Of a DNA stretch of 64,000 nucleotides, positions 1 to 7,893 are shown piece by piece. Within the stretch, counting starts at the first letter, position 1. Each line of letters opens with the position of its first letter. Under the pieces are notes generated by a model. That model did no database searches, had not been told where the DNA came from, and saw only the letters and a list, made by a program, of their open reading frames with translations. Source of the DNA: Geothrix rubra (lineage in GTDB: Bacteria; Acidobacteriota; Holophagae; Holophagales; Holophagaceae); the NCBI RefSeq assembly GCF_030268065.1, contig NZ_BSDD01000002.1, positions 124,001 through 188,000 of the forward strand, read 5' to 3'. The translations under genes and the position numbers were made by a program.

Positions 1-177
1 CGCGGCGGCCAGCTCCTGGGAGAGCTGCACGGGGTTCTTCCCCAGCTGCTTGGCGGCGCGGAAGCAGGGGAAGGCAAGGTCCCCCAGCTCGCCGGACTTG
101 GGGCGCTCCAGCGTGATCTCCACGCCGGGGAGGGCCTCCTTCAGCTGCCGTTCGAAGGTGAGTCGCAACGCATCCAT
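1..177 (-). CDS. argS: Arginyl-tRNA synthetase, N-terminal part (cut by window edge)
   Basis: Fifty-nine codons are visible from ATG 177 before the window ends. The start MDALRLTFERQL and the block GDLAFPCFRAAKQLGKNP match the N-terminal additional domain of ArgS, which binds the tRNA elbow before the catalytic core. The enzyme charges tRNA-Arg with arginine in the cytoplasm. The gene lies 48 bp downstream of the transketolase half-gene on the same strand, so the two are probably co-transcribed. The HIGH motif and the rest of the protein lie outside the window, so the call rests on the N-domain only. Confidence 0.8.
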   Translation of the reverse strand, partial: MDALRLTFERQLKEALPGVEITLERPKSGELGDLAFPCFRAAKQLGKNPVQLSQELAAA

Positions 178-225
178 TCCGTGGTTCCTCATCGGGGCGG
201 CGCCTGCGCCACCCGCCATCCAGCG

Positions 226-1065
226 TCAATCGGCCAGTTCGGCCAGGGCCTTCTCGTAGTCCTCGGTCTTGGGAGCCACGCCGTGCCAGCCGGCCTGGTT
301 CTCCATGAAGCTCACGCCCTTGCCCTTCACGGTGCGGGCGCAGATCATCGCAGGCTGACCCTTCACGGTGCGGGCCCAGTCCAGGGCCTCCAGGATCTGG
401 GGGAAGTCGTGGCCGTCGATCTCCTTCACGGCCCAGCCGAAGGCCTTCCACTTCTCCACGACCGGATTGATGTTCATGACCTTCTTCACCTCGCCGTCGA
501 TCTGCAGGCCGTTCAGGTCGTGGAAGACGCAGAGGTTGTCGAGCTTGTGGTGGGGCGCGGCCATGGCGGCCTCCCAGATGACGCCCTCCTGGCTCTCCCC
601 GTCGCCCACCACGCAGTAGACGCGCTGGGGCTTCTGCTGCACCTTCAGGCCGAGGGCGATGCCCACGGCCTGGGGCAGGCCCTGGCCCAGGCTGCCGGTG
701 GTGACTTCCACCCCGGGTGTGTAGTGGTTCTCGGCGTGGCCCTGGAGCCGCGTGGGGTACTGCCGGAAGGTGGTCAGCCAGTCCTTGGGGAAGAAGCCCT
801 GGTCCGCCAGCAGGGCGTACTGGGCCGGGCAGGCGTGGCCCTTGGAGAGCACGAAGCGGTCCCGCTCGGGATCGGTAGGATCCTCGGGGAACACGGTCAT
901 CTCGTGGCAGTAGAGCGCCACGCCGATGTCGATCCAGCTCAGGCTGCCTCCCGGGTGGCCGCTCTGCGCCGAATAGACCTGCAGCAGGATGTCCCTGCGC
1001 AGGGCCTTCGCCTTGGCCGCCAGTTCCTGCACGGTCTCCAGTCGTCGTTGCGGCATCGCCCCCAT
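226..1065 (-). CDS. Transketolase, N-terminal (TPP-binding) subunit
   Basis: A 279-aa protein corresponding to the first half of transketolase. GHPGGS lies near residues 36-41 and the thiamine-diphosphate/Mg motif GDGESQEG near 154-161, followed by the ring-binding segment around HDLNGLQIDG. Split transketolases work as two polypeptides that together move two-carbon ketol units in the non-oxidative pentose phosphate pathway. The C-terminal half (pyrimidine-binding and C domains) is usually the next gene, but here argS follows and rpsT is divergent upstream, so the partner must be elsewhere. The start is ATG 1065; Met 4 (1056) is an alternative. Confidence 0.9.
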   Translation of the reverse strand: MGAMPQRRLETVQELAAKAKALRRDILLQVYSAQSGHPGGSLSWIDIGVALYCHEMTVFPEDPTDPERDRFVLSKGHACPAQYALLADQGFFPKDWLTTFRQYPTRLQGHAENHYTPGVEVTTGSLGQGLPQAVGIALGLKVQQKPQRVYCVVGDGESQEGVIWEAAMAAPHHKLDNLCVFHDLNGLQIDGEVKKVMNINPVVEKWKAFGWAVKEIDGHDFPQILEALDWARTVKGQPAMICARTVKGKGVSFMENQAGWHGVAPKTEDYEKALAELAD

Positions 1066-1233
1066 CCTTCTCCGGAGGCCATTCGCCTCCGACTAGGATC
1101 GCCCAGGGAGGCCCCCGCGGGAAGGGGCCGAATCGCCCCTGGACCCCGCCTTTTCCCCTTGACCCAAGGCCATTTCGCGATAGGATGGTCCTTCGCGCTT
1201 CTCCCGCCGTCCGGGGAAGCAGGAGACGCCCTC

Positions 1234-1497
1234 ATGGCCAACCACAAGTCCGCTGCCAAGAAAGCCCGTCGCGATGCCGAGGCCCGCCTCCGCAACCGCA
1301 GCAACCGCTCGACCCTGAAGACCGCCGTGAAGAAGTTCCTGGCGGTGGTGGCCGAGGGGAACAAGGCCGAGGCCGCGAAGCTCCTCCCCGAGACCCAGGG
1401 CCTGGTCGACAAGGCCTGCCGGAAGGGCGTCATGCACAAGAACGCCGCCGACCGCACCAAGTCCCGCCTGGCTGCCAAAGTGAACCACCTGGCCTAA
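1234..1497 (+). CDS. rpsT: 30S ribosomal protein S20
   Basis: An 87-aa, strongly basic protein starting MANHKSAAKKARRDAEARLR. This is the typical S20 N-terminus and length; the protein binds 16S rRNA near the 5' domain and helix 44 in the small subunit. AGGAGA lies just upstream of ATG 1234. The gene stands alone and is followed at once by a strong terminator. The last 18 coding bases (GTGAACCACCTGGCCTAA, 1480-1497) occur again at 1585-1602 after a hairpin element, followed by a second, diverged terminator; see the separate entries. Confidence 0.97.
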   Translation: MANHKSAAKKARRDAEARLRNRSNRSTLKTAVKKFLAVVAEGNKAEAAKLLPETQGLVDKACRKGVMHKNAADRTKSRLAAKVNHLA

Positions 1498-1516
1498 CGG
1501 ACCCTCAAACCATCGC

Positions 1517-1547
1517 AAAGGACCCGGAGAGCCGGGTCCTTTGTTTT
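1517..1547 (+). terminator. Rho-independent terminator of rpsT
   Basis: An 8-bp stem, GGACCCGG pairing with CCGGGTCC around AGAG, is preceded by AAA and followed by TTTGTTTT. It lies 22 bp after the rpsT stop. Confidence 0.85.
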
Positions 1548-1552
1548 GCCGG

Positions 1553-1582
1553 TCTCGCGTATCCCCGCAGGGGATACCGAGA
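1553..1582 (+). repeat. 30-bp bulged hairpin element, copy 1 (rpsT)
   Basis: The left arm TCTCGCGTATCCCC, loop GCA and right arm GGGGATACCGAGA form a 13-bp stem with one unpaired C after TCTCG. It is the same element as at 9581, 9688, 16513 and 30824, with the three tip pairs changed in a compensatory way. The TCTCGCG side faces intact rpsT and the CCGAGA side abuts the duplicated rpsT end. Confidence 0.8.
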
Positions 1583-1584
1583 GG

Positions 1585-1602
1585 GTGAACCACCTGGCCT
1601 AA
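1585..1602 (+). pseudogene. Duplicated 3' end of rpsT
   Basis: An exact copy of the last five rpsT codons plus stop; identity continues through GGAC to 1607. It is followed by a second terminator that is homologous to, but diverged from, the first. The copy starts 3 bp after the hairpin element. It has no start codon, so it looks like the remnant of another rpsT allele rather than a gene. Confidence 0.75.
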
Positions 1603-1624
1603 CGGACGTTCAAGCCATCACGTA

Positions 1625-1650
1625 GGACCCGGGGCGCCGGGTCCTTTTTT
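1625..1650 (+). terminator. Second terminator belonging to the duplicated rpsT end
   Basis: GGACCCGG pairs with CCGGGTCC around GGCG and is followed by six T. The stem matches the terminator at 1517-1547 but the loop and flanks differ, as expected for the downstream part of another allele. Confidence 0.8.
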
Positions 1651-1662
1651 GTGAAATGAGTT

Positions 1663-1779
1663 GGAACACAGAGGACGCGGAATTCCACGGAGGGCACAGA
1701 GGAAAGCAGGAACCCAGACAAGTCGGGTAAACCGGTGTTTCTCTGTGTCCTCTGCGGTTCTCTGCGTCCTCTGTGTTCC
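1663..1779. repeat. Intergenic inverted repeat of the CTCTGTGTCCTCTGCG type
   Basis: GGAACACAGAGGACGCGGAA on the left returns as its complement at the right end (CTGCGTCCTCTGTGTTCC), with further imperfect pairing inside. The element is about 117 bp and lies between rpsT and gluQ with no coding content. Similar imperfect palindromes of this wording are common between genes of soil and sediment bacteria. A sister element of equal size but different wording is at 45778-45893. Confidence 0.65.
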
Positions 1780-1794
1780 GCTCTTCCCGAGAGG

Positions 1795-2697
1795 TCAGGC
1801 CCAGTCCCCGGGCACCCGCACCTCGCCGGGAGGCACGCGGTCCCAGGAGAAGCGGGCCACCAGCTCCGCGGCGGTACAGGGTTCCGGACGGTCGAGGCAG
1901 CCCAGGCTCCAGCCCAGCCAGCCCAGGACCTCGGGGACGGCCACGCCACGTTCCGCCAGGGCGGCTAGGCCGAGGGCCCCGGTCCGCTTGCCGAGGCGGC
2001 CGCCATCGGGTGCCGCCACGAGGCCCAGGTGGGCGTAGGCGGGACGGGGCAGGCCCAGGGCCTCCTGGAGCCGGATCTGGGTGGCGGTCACGTCCCGCAG
2101 GTCCCCGCCCCGCACCACCTCGGTGACGCCCTGGGCGCCGTCGTCCACGACCACGGCGAGGTGGTAGGCGAAGCAGCCATCCCGGCGGAAGAGCAGCGGG
2201 TCGCCGGTGAGCGCCGCGGGATCGTCGGCCTGCGGGCCCAGGAGCCGGTCGGTCCACGCGACCGCCCCGGCCGGAAGCTGCAGGCGCAGGGCCCGGTCGA
2301 AGCCCTCCCAGGCCCGGCCGCGGCAGCGGCCCGGATAGGGGCGCAGGCCGTCGCCGGCGTGGGGGGCGCTGGCCAGCTGCTGGAGGTCCCTCCGGCTGCA
2401 GGCGCAGGGATAGAGCCGGCCCGCGGCATGGAGGGCCGCCAGGGCGGCGCGGTAGGCGGGTCCCCGGTCCGACTGCCAGAGCACCGGGACGTCGCTCTCG
2501 AGCCCCAGGGCCGCCAGGTCCCGGAGCTGGGCCTCGCCCAGGTCCCGGCGGCAGCGGGGGCCGTCCACGTCCTCCATCCGCACGAGCCAGCGCCCCCCCG
2601 AGGCCCGCACGGACAGCCACGAGGCCAGGGCGGTGCGCAGGTTCCCCAGGTGCAAGACACCCGTGGGCGAGGGGGCGAAGCGGCCGGTGAGGTTCAC
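1795..2697 (-). CDS. gluQ: Glutamyl-Q tRNA(Asp) synthetase
   Basis: This 300-aa protein is a short GluRS-like enzyme without an anticodon-binding domain. It has FAPSPTG with the HIGH-type signature HLGN (residues 16-19), a zinc-type motif (CACSRRD, then YPGRCRG) and a KMSKS-like LGKRTG at 235-240. These are the marks of GluQ (YadB), which activates glutamate and attaches it to the queuosine base at position 34 of tRNA-Asp. Length fits the family (about 300). The start ATG 2697 lies 17 bp from the divergent methyltransferase start, so the promoters must overlap the coding ends. Confidence 0.88.
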   Translation of the reverse strand: MNLTGRFAPSPTGVLHLGNLRTALASWLSVRASGGRWLVRMEDVDGPRCRRDLGEAQLRDLAALGLESDVPVLWQSDRGPAYRAALAALHAAGRLYPCACSRRDLQQLASAPHAGDGLRPYPGRCRGRAWEGFDRALRLQLPAGAVAWTDRLLGPQADDPAALTGDPLLFRRDGCFAYHLAVVVDDGAQGVTEVVRGGDLRDVTATQIRLQEALGLPRPAYAHLGLVAAPDGGRLGKRTGALGLAALAERGVAVPEVLGWLGWSLGCLDRPEPCTAAELVARFSWDRVPPGEVRVPGDWA

Positions 2698-2714
2698 CCG
2701 ATTAGCATAGGGGG

Positions 2715-3458
2715 ATGTCGCCCCGCCGCTGGCCTCCTCTGCTGCGCGCCCTCCTGGCGCAGGGGCTGGGTTTCCTCGGCCTGGTCACCCTGGCACGCCT
2801 GGGGCTGCGGTTCCCGCCCCTGGTGTGGGTGCTGCTGCAGGCGGTCCTGGCCGTCTACCTCTCGCGGGCCCTGGCCCTGCATCCGCGCTGGCTCCTCCTC
2901 CAGGCCGCCCTGCCCTTCCTGGTGCGGGCCCTGTGGGGCGTGCCGGTGCCGCCCTGGGTGTACCTGGCCCTCTTCCTCCTCCTGGCCCTGGTCTTCGGCG
3001 GCGGCTTCTTCACCCGGGTGCCCCTGTACCTCGCCAGCCGCGACGCCTGGTCACAGCTGGAATCCCTGCTCCCGGAGGGGCCGGTGCGCTTCGTGGACCT
3101 GGGCTGCGGCCTGGGCGGCCCCGTGGCACATCTCGCGAAGGCCCGTCCCGATGGCCGCTTCCTCGGGGTGGAGGCGTCGCCGCTCTCCTGGCTCGTGGCC
3201 TGGCTCCGCTGCCTGCCCCTCCGCAATGCGCAGATCCGCCTCGGCAGCCTGTGGCGGGTGGATCTCTCGGGCATCGACGTGGCCTACGCCTTCCTCTCCC
3301 CCGTGCCCATGCCCGCCCTCTGGGCCAAGGCCGTGCGCGAGATGAAGCCCGGCAGCCGCCTCATCAGCCACAGCTTCGAGATCCCCGGCCAGCCGCCCGC
3401 CCGGGTGATCCCCGTGGAGGGCCGCGCGGGGGCCCGGCTCCTGGTGTGGGAGATGTAA
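2715..3458 (+). CDS. Membrane-anchored class I SAM-dependent methyltransferase
   Basis: The 247-aa protein begins with several hydrophobic stretches (about residues 10-100, three or four membrane segments). A Rossmann-type methyltransferase domain follows, with the SAM-binding motif VDLGCGLGG at 127-135 and an acidic residue (GVEAS) in the next strand. The substrate is unknown. Membrane anchoring suggests a lipid, quinone or envelope substrate, but this is inference. The gene is monocistronic between divergent gluQ and the convergent 80-aa gene. Confidence 0.7.
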   Translation: MSPRRWPPLLRALLAQGLGFLGLVTLARLGLRFPPLVWVLLQAVLAVYLSRALALHPRWLLLQAALPFLVRALWGVPVPPWVYLALFLLLALVFGGGFFTRVPLYLASRDAWSQLESLLPEGPVRFVDLGCGLGGPVAHLAKARPDGRFLGVEASPLSWLVAWLRCLPLRNAQIRLGSLWRVDLSGIDVAYAFLSPVPMPALWAKAVREMKPGSRLISHSFEIPGQPPARVIPVEGRAGARLLVWEM

Positions 3459-3465
3459 CCCCCGA

Positions 3466-3708
3466 TCACCCGCCCAGCACGTCCCGGAGGCCCGACAGGA
3501 GCGCGTCCCGGCGTTCCCGCACGGGCGCGGCCAGGGGCTCGGGCAGCTCCAGGGCCGCCTCCCGCAGGGCCAAGGCCAGCTCGGGCGCAGAGCAGCCCGC
3601 GGTGAGGGCGGCCAGCAGGGCCGAAGCCCCGGCCCCGTCCCCCGCGGCCCGCAGGGTGCGGACCAGGTCCAGGGCCAGGCCCAGGGTGTCGTCCCAGGAG
3701 GTGGTCAC
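3466..3708 (-). CDS. Small Ala/Leu-rich helical protein downstream of the DHS-like gene
   Basis: Eighty aa starting VTTSWDDTLGLALDLVRTLR from GTG 3708, 5 bp after the stop of the deoxyhypusine-synthase-like gene and clearly in its operon. The protein is mostly alpha-helical with Ala/Leu/Arg/Glu composition and has no signal peptide or metal motif. The frame is open upstream across the neighbour, so the start is chosen by context, and there is no good ribosome binding site beyond coupling. Not recognised; a partner or stabilising subunit is possible but unproven. Confidence 0.5.
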   Translation of the reverse strand: MTTSWDDTLGLALDLVRTLRAAGDGAGASALLAALTAGCSAPELALALREAALELPEPLAAPVRERRDALLSGLRDVLGG

Positions 3709-3713
3709 GTCCG

Positions 3714-4925
3714 TCAGCGCTTGGGGGTGCCGCAGGGCCAGGTGTCCTTGCCCCGCTCCGGCATCCCCACGGTGACGGCGCGCTTGGCGGCGTCCCGGGC
3801 GGTGGTGGGGGCGCCGCTCAGGCGGCCGCGGGAGGCGTACTGGTCCATGAGCTGCTGCATCAGGGCCTCGCGGCGGTCCAGCAGGCGCTTGAGGGGCCGG
3901 CTGCCCACGCGGTCCAGCACGTAGGCGGTGAGGAGCGGCAGGGCGATGGTGCTGTCCACGTAGGCCACCACCGCATCGGGCAGCTGGTCGGGGTCGATCT
4001 TGCCCCAGGACACGGCCTCGGCCGGCGTGGCGCCGCTGAGGCCGCCGGTGTCGGGCCGGGCGTCCGTGATCTGCAGGAAGTAGTCGTGGCCGCGCTCGTC
4101 GATGCCGAGCACCTCCTGGATCTGGGGCTCGGTCTGCAGGATGAAGTTCTTGGGGCTGCCGCCGCCCAGGATCCACACGGCGCTGGCGCCGCCCTTGAGC
4201 TTGGCGTCCAGGACGATGCTGGCGGTCTCGTTCACGTCCGCATTCACGTCGAACTGCAGCTTGTTCCCCTCCAGGGCCACGGCCGCCACGTTCATGCCGA
4301 TGCTGCTGTCGCCGGGGCTGGAGGTGTAGATGGGCACGCCCGCCTGGTAGGCCGCGGAGAGCAGGGACACGGTGCCGATGCCCAGGGCCCGCTCCCGCTC
4401 GTGGAGGGCCCGGCCCACCATCTGGTGGAACTCGGCGGTGCTCATGCTGCGCTGGAAGGCCGGGGCCTTGATGAGCTCCCGGTAGAAGGCGTCCGTGTCG
4501 AGCAGCACGGTGTAGTCGAAGAGGATGTCGTAGATGCGGACCACGCCCTCGTCCCGCAGGACGGTGTCGGGCACGGTGGCGCTGCCCCGGTGGAGGCTCA
4601 GGTCCAGGGCGAAGTGGGTGTCGTGGTAGAGGTTGGCGCCGGTGCTGATGATCCAGTCCACCAGGCCGTTCTGGACCAGGGGGATGAGGCAGGAGCGGCC
4701 CAGGCCGGCGGGGGTCAGGGCCCCGGTCAGGGTCATGCCCACGGTCACCTCGGGGCGGAGGATCTTCTGGGCCAGGAGCCGGGCGCCGTCGCCCAGGCGG
4801 CCGGCGTTGTAGGCCAGGAAGGCCTGGTCCACCAGGTCCGCGACGGAGACGCCCTTCGCGATCCCCGCGGGGGCGATCCGGGCGCCGCTCAGGAAGCTGG
4901 ACGGGGCTTCGCGATCTTCGTGCAT
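3714..4925 (-). CDS. Deoxyhypusine synthase-like protein
   Basis: A 403-aa protein of the DHS fold, which uses NAD and spermidine chemistry. Family marks are [10 protein letters not shown] near the N-terminus, the Asp/Glu-rich NAD region and VSWGKID, where Lys 309 matches the lysine that forms the enzyme-aminobutyl intermediate in eukaryotic DHS. Bacteria lack eIF5A, so bacterial members are thought to make homospermidine-type or other aminobutyl products; the real substrate is open. The start is ATG 4925, preceded by AGGAGG, rather than the longer open frame to 4970. The 80-aa gene follows in the same operon. Confidence 0.75.
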   Translation of the reverse strand: MHEDREAPSSFLSGARIAPAGIAKGVSVADLVDQAFLAYNAGRLGDGARLLAQKILRPEVTVGMTLTGALTPAGLGRSCLIPLVQNGLVDWIISTGANLYHDTHFALDLSLHRGSATVPDTVLRDEGVVRIYDILFDYTVLLDTDAFYRELIKAPAFQRSMSTAEFHQMVGRALHERERALGIGTVSLLSAAYQAGVPIYTSSPGDSSIGMNVAAVALEGNKLQFDVNADVNETASIVLDAKLKGGASAVWILGGGSPKNFILQTEPQIQEVLGIDERGHDYFLQITDARPDTGGLSGATPAEAVSWGKIDPDQLPDAVVAYVDSTIALPLLTAYVLDRVGSRPLKRLLDRREALMQQLMDQYASRGRLSGAPTTARDAAKRAVTVGMPERGKDTWPCGTPKR

Positions 4926-5048
4926 GGGATCCTCCTGACCCTTCATCATGCCAGGGGGCCCCGGACTCATCCTCCCCGGATTTCCGGCCCGGTCCCAGAT
5001 TCAGGTCCACCCCCCCCTTGGCCGAAACCGTGCTCAGGAGATGCGTTC

Positions 5049-5915
5049 ATGTTCTTCATCATCGGCCTGGTGGTGGTGTTCGGCGCCGTCGTCGGCGGCT
5101 ACCTCATGGAGGGCGGCAAGATCCCGACCCTCCTGCATCCGCTGCCCGCGGAGGGCCTCATCATCTTCGGCGCGGCCGTGGGCTCCTTCCTGGCCGCCAA
5201 CCCCATGGCCCTCATCAAGCGCGTGGCCGCGGACATCGCCAAGCCGCTGAAGGGCAGCCCGTACACCAAGCCTGTGTACATGGAAATGCTGATGATGCAG
5301 TACGAGGTGTTCGTGAACATCAAGAAGGGCGGCCTTCTGGCCCTGGAGCAGGATGTCAACGATCCCCACAACTCCGCCATCTTCAAGAAGTACCCCACCT
5401 TCACCCACAACCACCACGCCCTCGACTTCTTCTGCGACTCCATGAAGCTGCTCATCAACGGCAGCGCCAAGATGGACGAGATCGACCTGGTGATGGACAC
5501 CGACCTGGACGTCCACCACGCGGAGAACGCCGCCCCGGGCGCCTCCGTGAGCGTGATGGCCGACGCCTTCCCCGCCTTCGGCATCGTGGCCGCCGTCATG
5601 GGCGTGGTGATCACCATGGGCTTCCTGGACCAGCCGCCCAACGTGATCGGCGGCAAGGTGGGCGCCGCCCTCGTGGGCACCTTCCTCGGCATCCTGCTGT
5701 CCTACGGGGTCTTCCAGCCCCTGGCCAAGCACATCGACGCGGTGAACGGGGCGGAGGCCTTCTACTTCAACTGCCTGCGCTCCGGCCTGACCAGCTTCGG
5801 CAACGGCGCGGCCCCGGTGACGGCCGTGGAGTTCGCCCGCCGCAACATCCCCTCCACCGAGCGCCCGGGGTCGGGCGAGTTGGAGGAGGTGGTGCGGCAG
5901 ATCAAGCCGAGGTGA
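5049..5915 (+). CDS. motA: Flagellar motor stator protein MotA
   Basis: This 288-aa protein has four membrane segments (about 1-20, 33-51, 172-193 and 203-224) and a long cytoplasmic loop in between, as in MotA (usual length 280-295). The conserved prolines next to segments 3 and 4 are present (DAFPAF, Pro 175; VFQPLAKH, Pro 224). With MotB it forms the proton- or sodium-driven stator that turns the flagellar rotor. AGGAG precedes ATG 5049. motB follows after an unusual 207-bp spacer that contains a second copy of the last 31 bp of motA. Confidence 0.93.
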   Translation: MFFIIGLVVVFGAVVGGYLMEGGKIPTLLHPLPAEGLIIFGAAVGSFLAANPMALIKRVAADIAKPLKGSPYTKPVYMEMLMMQYEVFVNIKKGGLLALEQDVNDPHNSAIFKKYPTFTHNHHALDFFCDSMKLLINGSAKMDEIDLVMDTDLDVHHAENAAPGASVSVMADAFPAFGIVAAVMGVVITMGFLDQPPNVIGGKVGAALVGTFLGILLSYGVFQPLAKHIDAVNGAEAFYFNCLRSGLTSFGNGAAPVTAVEFARRNIPSTERPGSGELEEVVRQIKPR

Positions 5916-5987
5916 TGAGATGTTCCCAGTGGTCCGGCCCTTCCACCCTGCACGGCGCCTCAAGCGGGGCGAAGCCACGCGCAGAGT

Positions 5988-6018
5988 GGAGGTGGTGCGG
6001 CAGATCAAGCCGAGGTGA
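5988..6018 (+). pseudogene. Duplicated 3' end of motA
   Basis: Thirty-one bases identical to 5885-5915, encoding VVRQIKPR and the stop. A 72-bp GC-rich insert (5916-5987) separates it from the intact motA stop. The insert lacks the 30-bp hairpin seen at other loci but the architecture is the same: intact end, insert, extra end. Confidence 0.7.
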
Positions 6019-6058
6019 CGAAGGTGACCCCAACCCCTGCGAGCGTGATGCTCAGCCT

Positions 6059-6110
6059 GACGGGCGCCCCGCTCGGAAGGCTGCGCCGCAGCCTCCGCTC
6101 GCGGCCCGTC
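6059..6110. repeat. REP-like structured element between motA and motB
   Basis: GACGGGC at the left pairs with GCCCGTC at the right, and inside GGCTGCG pairs with CGCAGCC. This gives a compact, extragenic, GC-rich cruciform or stem-loop of about 52 bp directly before the motB start. Confidence 0.5.
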
Positions 6111-6122
6111 TAGGTTTCGCCC

Positions 6123-7010
6123 GTGGCCGACCAGCAACCGGAAGTCAAAATCCGGATCGTCAAGAAGAAGGGGGGCCACGGCGGCGCCCACGGCGGGGCC
6201 TGGAAGGTGGCCTATGCCGACTTCGTGACGGCCATGATGGCCTTCTTCCTGTTGATGTGGCTGCTCAACAGCGCGGACAAGAACACCAAGGCCGGCATCG
6301 CCGGGATGTTCCAGGATCCCAACTTCTTCAATACCGAGCGGGGCAAGGAGATCCTCTCCAACTACGGAAAGGGCATCCTGCCGGGCGGCCGGGGCATGGC
6401 CCCGGGCCCCGACGGGGGCGGCACGCCGGACACCGAGGCCGCCCAGGAGCGGGAGCGGAAGGCCCTCCAGTCCGCCGCGGACGCCATCGAGGGCGCCTTC
6501 CAGAACGACGCCCTGCTGCAGGCCTTCAAGGACCAGGTCACCCTGGACTTCACGGACGAGGGCCTGCGCATCCAGATCCAGGACAAGGCCGCCCGGGTGC
6601 TCTTCGATTCCGGCAGCGCCACGCTCAAGCCCTACACGCTGTCCATCCTCCAGGAGATCGCCCGGGAGCTGGGCAAGCTGCCCAACAAGGTGGTCATCGG
6701 TGGCCACACGGACAGCCAGCAGTACCCCGGCCAGACCTACACCAACTGGGAGCTGAGCACCGAACGGGCCAACGCCGCCCGGCGCGTCATGGAGAGCGCC
6801 GCCCAGGGCCTGCGTGCCGACCAGATCCGCCGCGTCACCGGCTACGCCGACACCATGCCCGTGGAAGGCCTGGAGCCGAAGGATCCCCAGAACCGGCGCA
6901 TTTCCATCGTGGTGCTGTCCTCCGCCAGCGAGGCCGCCGAGGAGAAGCGCCAGAAGGCCCAGGGCCCCGCGGAAGCCGCACCGGGAAAGGTCCCCGCCCC
7001 GAAGCACTGA
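6123..7010 (+). CDS. motB: Flagellar motor stator protein MotB
   Basis: A 295-aa protein with a short basic cytoplasmic tail and one membrane helix (about 28-50) holding the essential ion-binding Asp in AYADFVTAMMAFFLLMWLL (Asp 33). A linker and a C-terminal OmpA/MotB peptidoglycan-binding domain follow (about 155-275; VLFDSGSATLKP, GGHTDSQQ). It anchors the stator to the cell wall. The start is GTG 6123. The Ala/Pro/Lys tail is low-complexity. It pairs with motA upstream and is closed by a hairpin at 7015. Confidence 0.93.
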   Translation: MADQQPEVKIRIVKKKGGHGGAHGGAWKVAYADFVTAMMAFFLLMWLLNSADKNTKAGIAGMFQDPNFFNTERGKEILSNYGKGILPGGRGMAPGPDGGGTPDTEAAQERERKALQSAADAIEGAFQNDALLQAFKDQVTLDFTDEGLRIQIQDKAARVLFDSGSATLKPYTLSILQEIARELGKLPNKVVIGGHTDSQQYPGQTYTNWELSTERANAARRVMESAAQGLRADQIRRVTGYADTMPVEGLEPKDPQNRRISIVVLSSASEAAEEKRQKAQGPAEAAPGKVPAPKH

Positions 7011-7014
7011 AAAA

Positions 7015-7040
7015 GAAGCGCCCGGAGGTACGGGCGCTTC
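7015..7040 (+). terminator. Hairpin terminator after motB, probably bidirectional
   Basis: GAAGCGCCCG pairs with CGGGCGCTTC around GAGGTA. The A-run sits on the left, so the T-run follows the stem on the minus strand; it can also stop the leftward LolA-like gene. Confidence 0.65.
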
Positions 7041-7194
7041 GTGAGGGTTGAGTTGGTGGGGAAGCTTTGGTGGGGAAGTTGCAGCGGGAGTCCCCAGGTG
7101 GGGACCGGTGTCGATTGGTGGGATTGAAAGTGGCGGGAAGCCCTTGCGGGCACCTCGGGACCAGTATGCACCCCTGCCGCGATCCGGGCCAGGA

Positions 7195-7893
7195 TCAGCG
7201 TTCCGCCGGCAGGTCGAACCAGGCCGGGTCCACCCCGCCGGGATGCCAGCGGGCGAAGGTGAGGGTGGCCTTCGACCCGTCGGGTTCCGTCAATTCCAGG
7301 CCCCGGAGGACCGCGCGACCCTGGGTTGTCACCGGGGGGTCGAAGTCGGCCGTCCGCGCCAGCTTCCCGGAAACCAGGTGGAATTCCGCCCGCAGGGGCG
7401 CCCCGTCGTTCCGGGCCACCCACAGGCGCACCGTGCGGGCACTGAGGACAGGCCGCCTCGCCACGAGGTCCAGCCGCCAGCAGGGGCGCCCCTCGAAGGC
7501 CTCCTCCGCCAGCCCCTCCACCCGATAGTCCTCGCGGAACCGCGTCCGGGCCACGTCCCCGCCCGCCGCGGGCCCCAGGAGGCGCTGCTGGGGCGTCACC
7601 TTCAGGGGGTGCTTCGCACCCGGAAGGATCAGCCACATGTCATCGCCCCTCAGGAGCACGGCCCGACCCTTCTCCCGCTCGGACAGCCCGTCCAGGCGGG
7701 CATCGCCATCCTCCCGGGCCGCCACGCGCCAGCGCTGGGTCGCCTTCCCTGCAGCCACCGTCAGCTCCACCGTGAAGGCGGGCCAGGGATGACGGTACCG
7801 GTCCACCCGGGCCAGGATCTCCTCCGCGCGGGCCGCCTCCGGGCCCTGGGCCGCCAGGGATGCGGCGCACAGGAGGAGGGCCGGAAGGCGCAT
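7195..7893 (-). CDS. LolA-like outer-membrane lipoprotein-sorting family protein
   Basis: A 232-aa exported protein with the signal peptide MRLPALLLCAASLAAQG. The rest is a beta-rich fold with repeated strands (AFTVELTVAAGKATQRWRV, MWLILPGAKHPLKVTPQQ, RPCWRLDLVA) typical of LolA/LolB-like lipid-carrying proteins and the related DUF4292/LolA-like family. It probably acts in the periplasm on lipids or lipoproteins. Its ATG overlaps the cupin stop (TGATG), so it is translated with the mannose-metabolism genes and may serve surface polysaccharide or envelope assembly. The fold call is by pattern only. Confidence 0.6.
   Translation of the reverse strand: MRLPALLLCAASLAAQGPEAARAEEILARVDRYRHPWPAFTVELTVAAGKATQRWRVAAREDGDARLDGLSEREKGRAVLLRGDDMWLILPGAKHPLKVTPQQRLLGPAAGGDVARTRFREDYRVEGLAEEAFEGRPCWRLDLVARRPVLSARTVRLWVARNDGAPLRAEFHLVSGKLARTADFDPPVTTQGRAVLRGLELTEPDGSKATLTFARWHPGGVDPAWFDLPAER

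Noticed and set aside
1553-1582. Bulged hairpins interpreted as plain terminators
   Set aside because: No T-run follows them, they occur at gene starts as well as ends, and rpsT already has a proper terminator before the hairpin.
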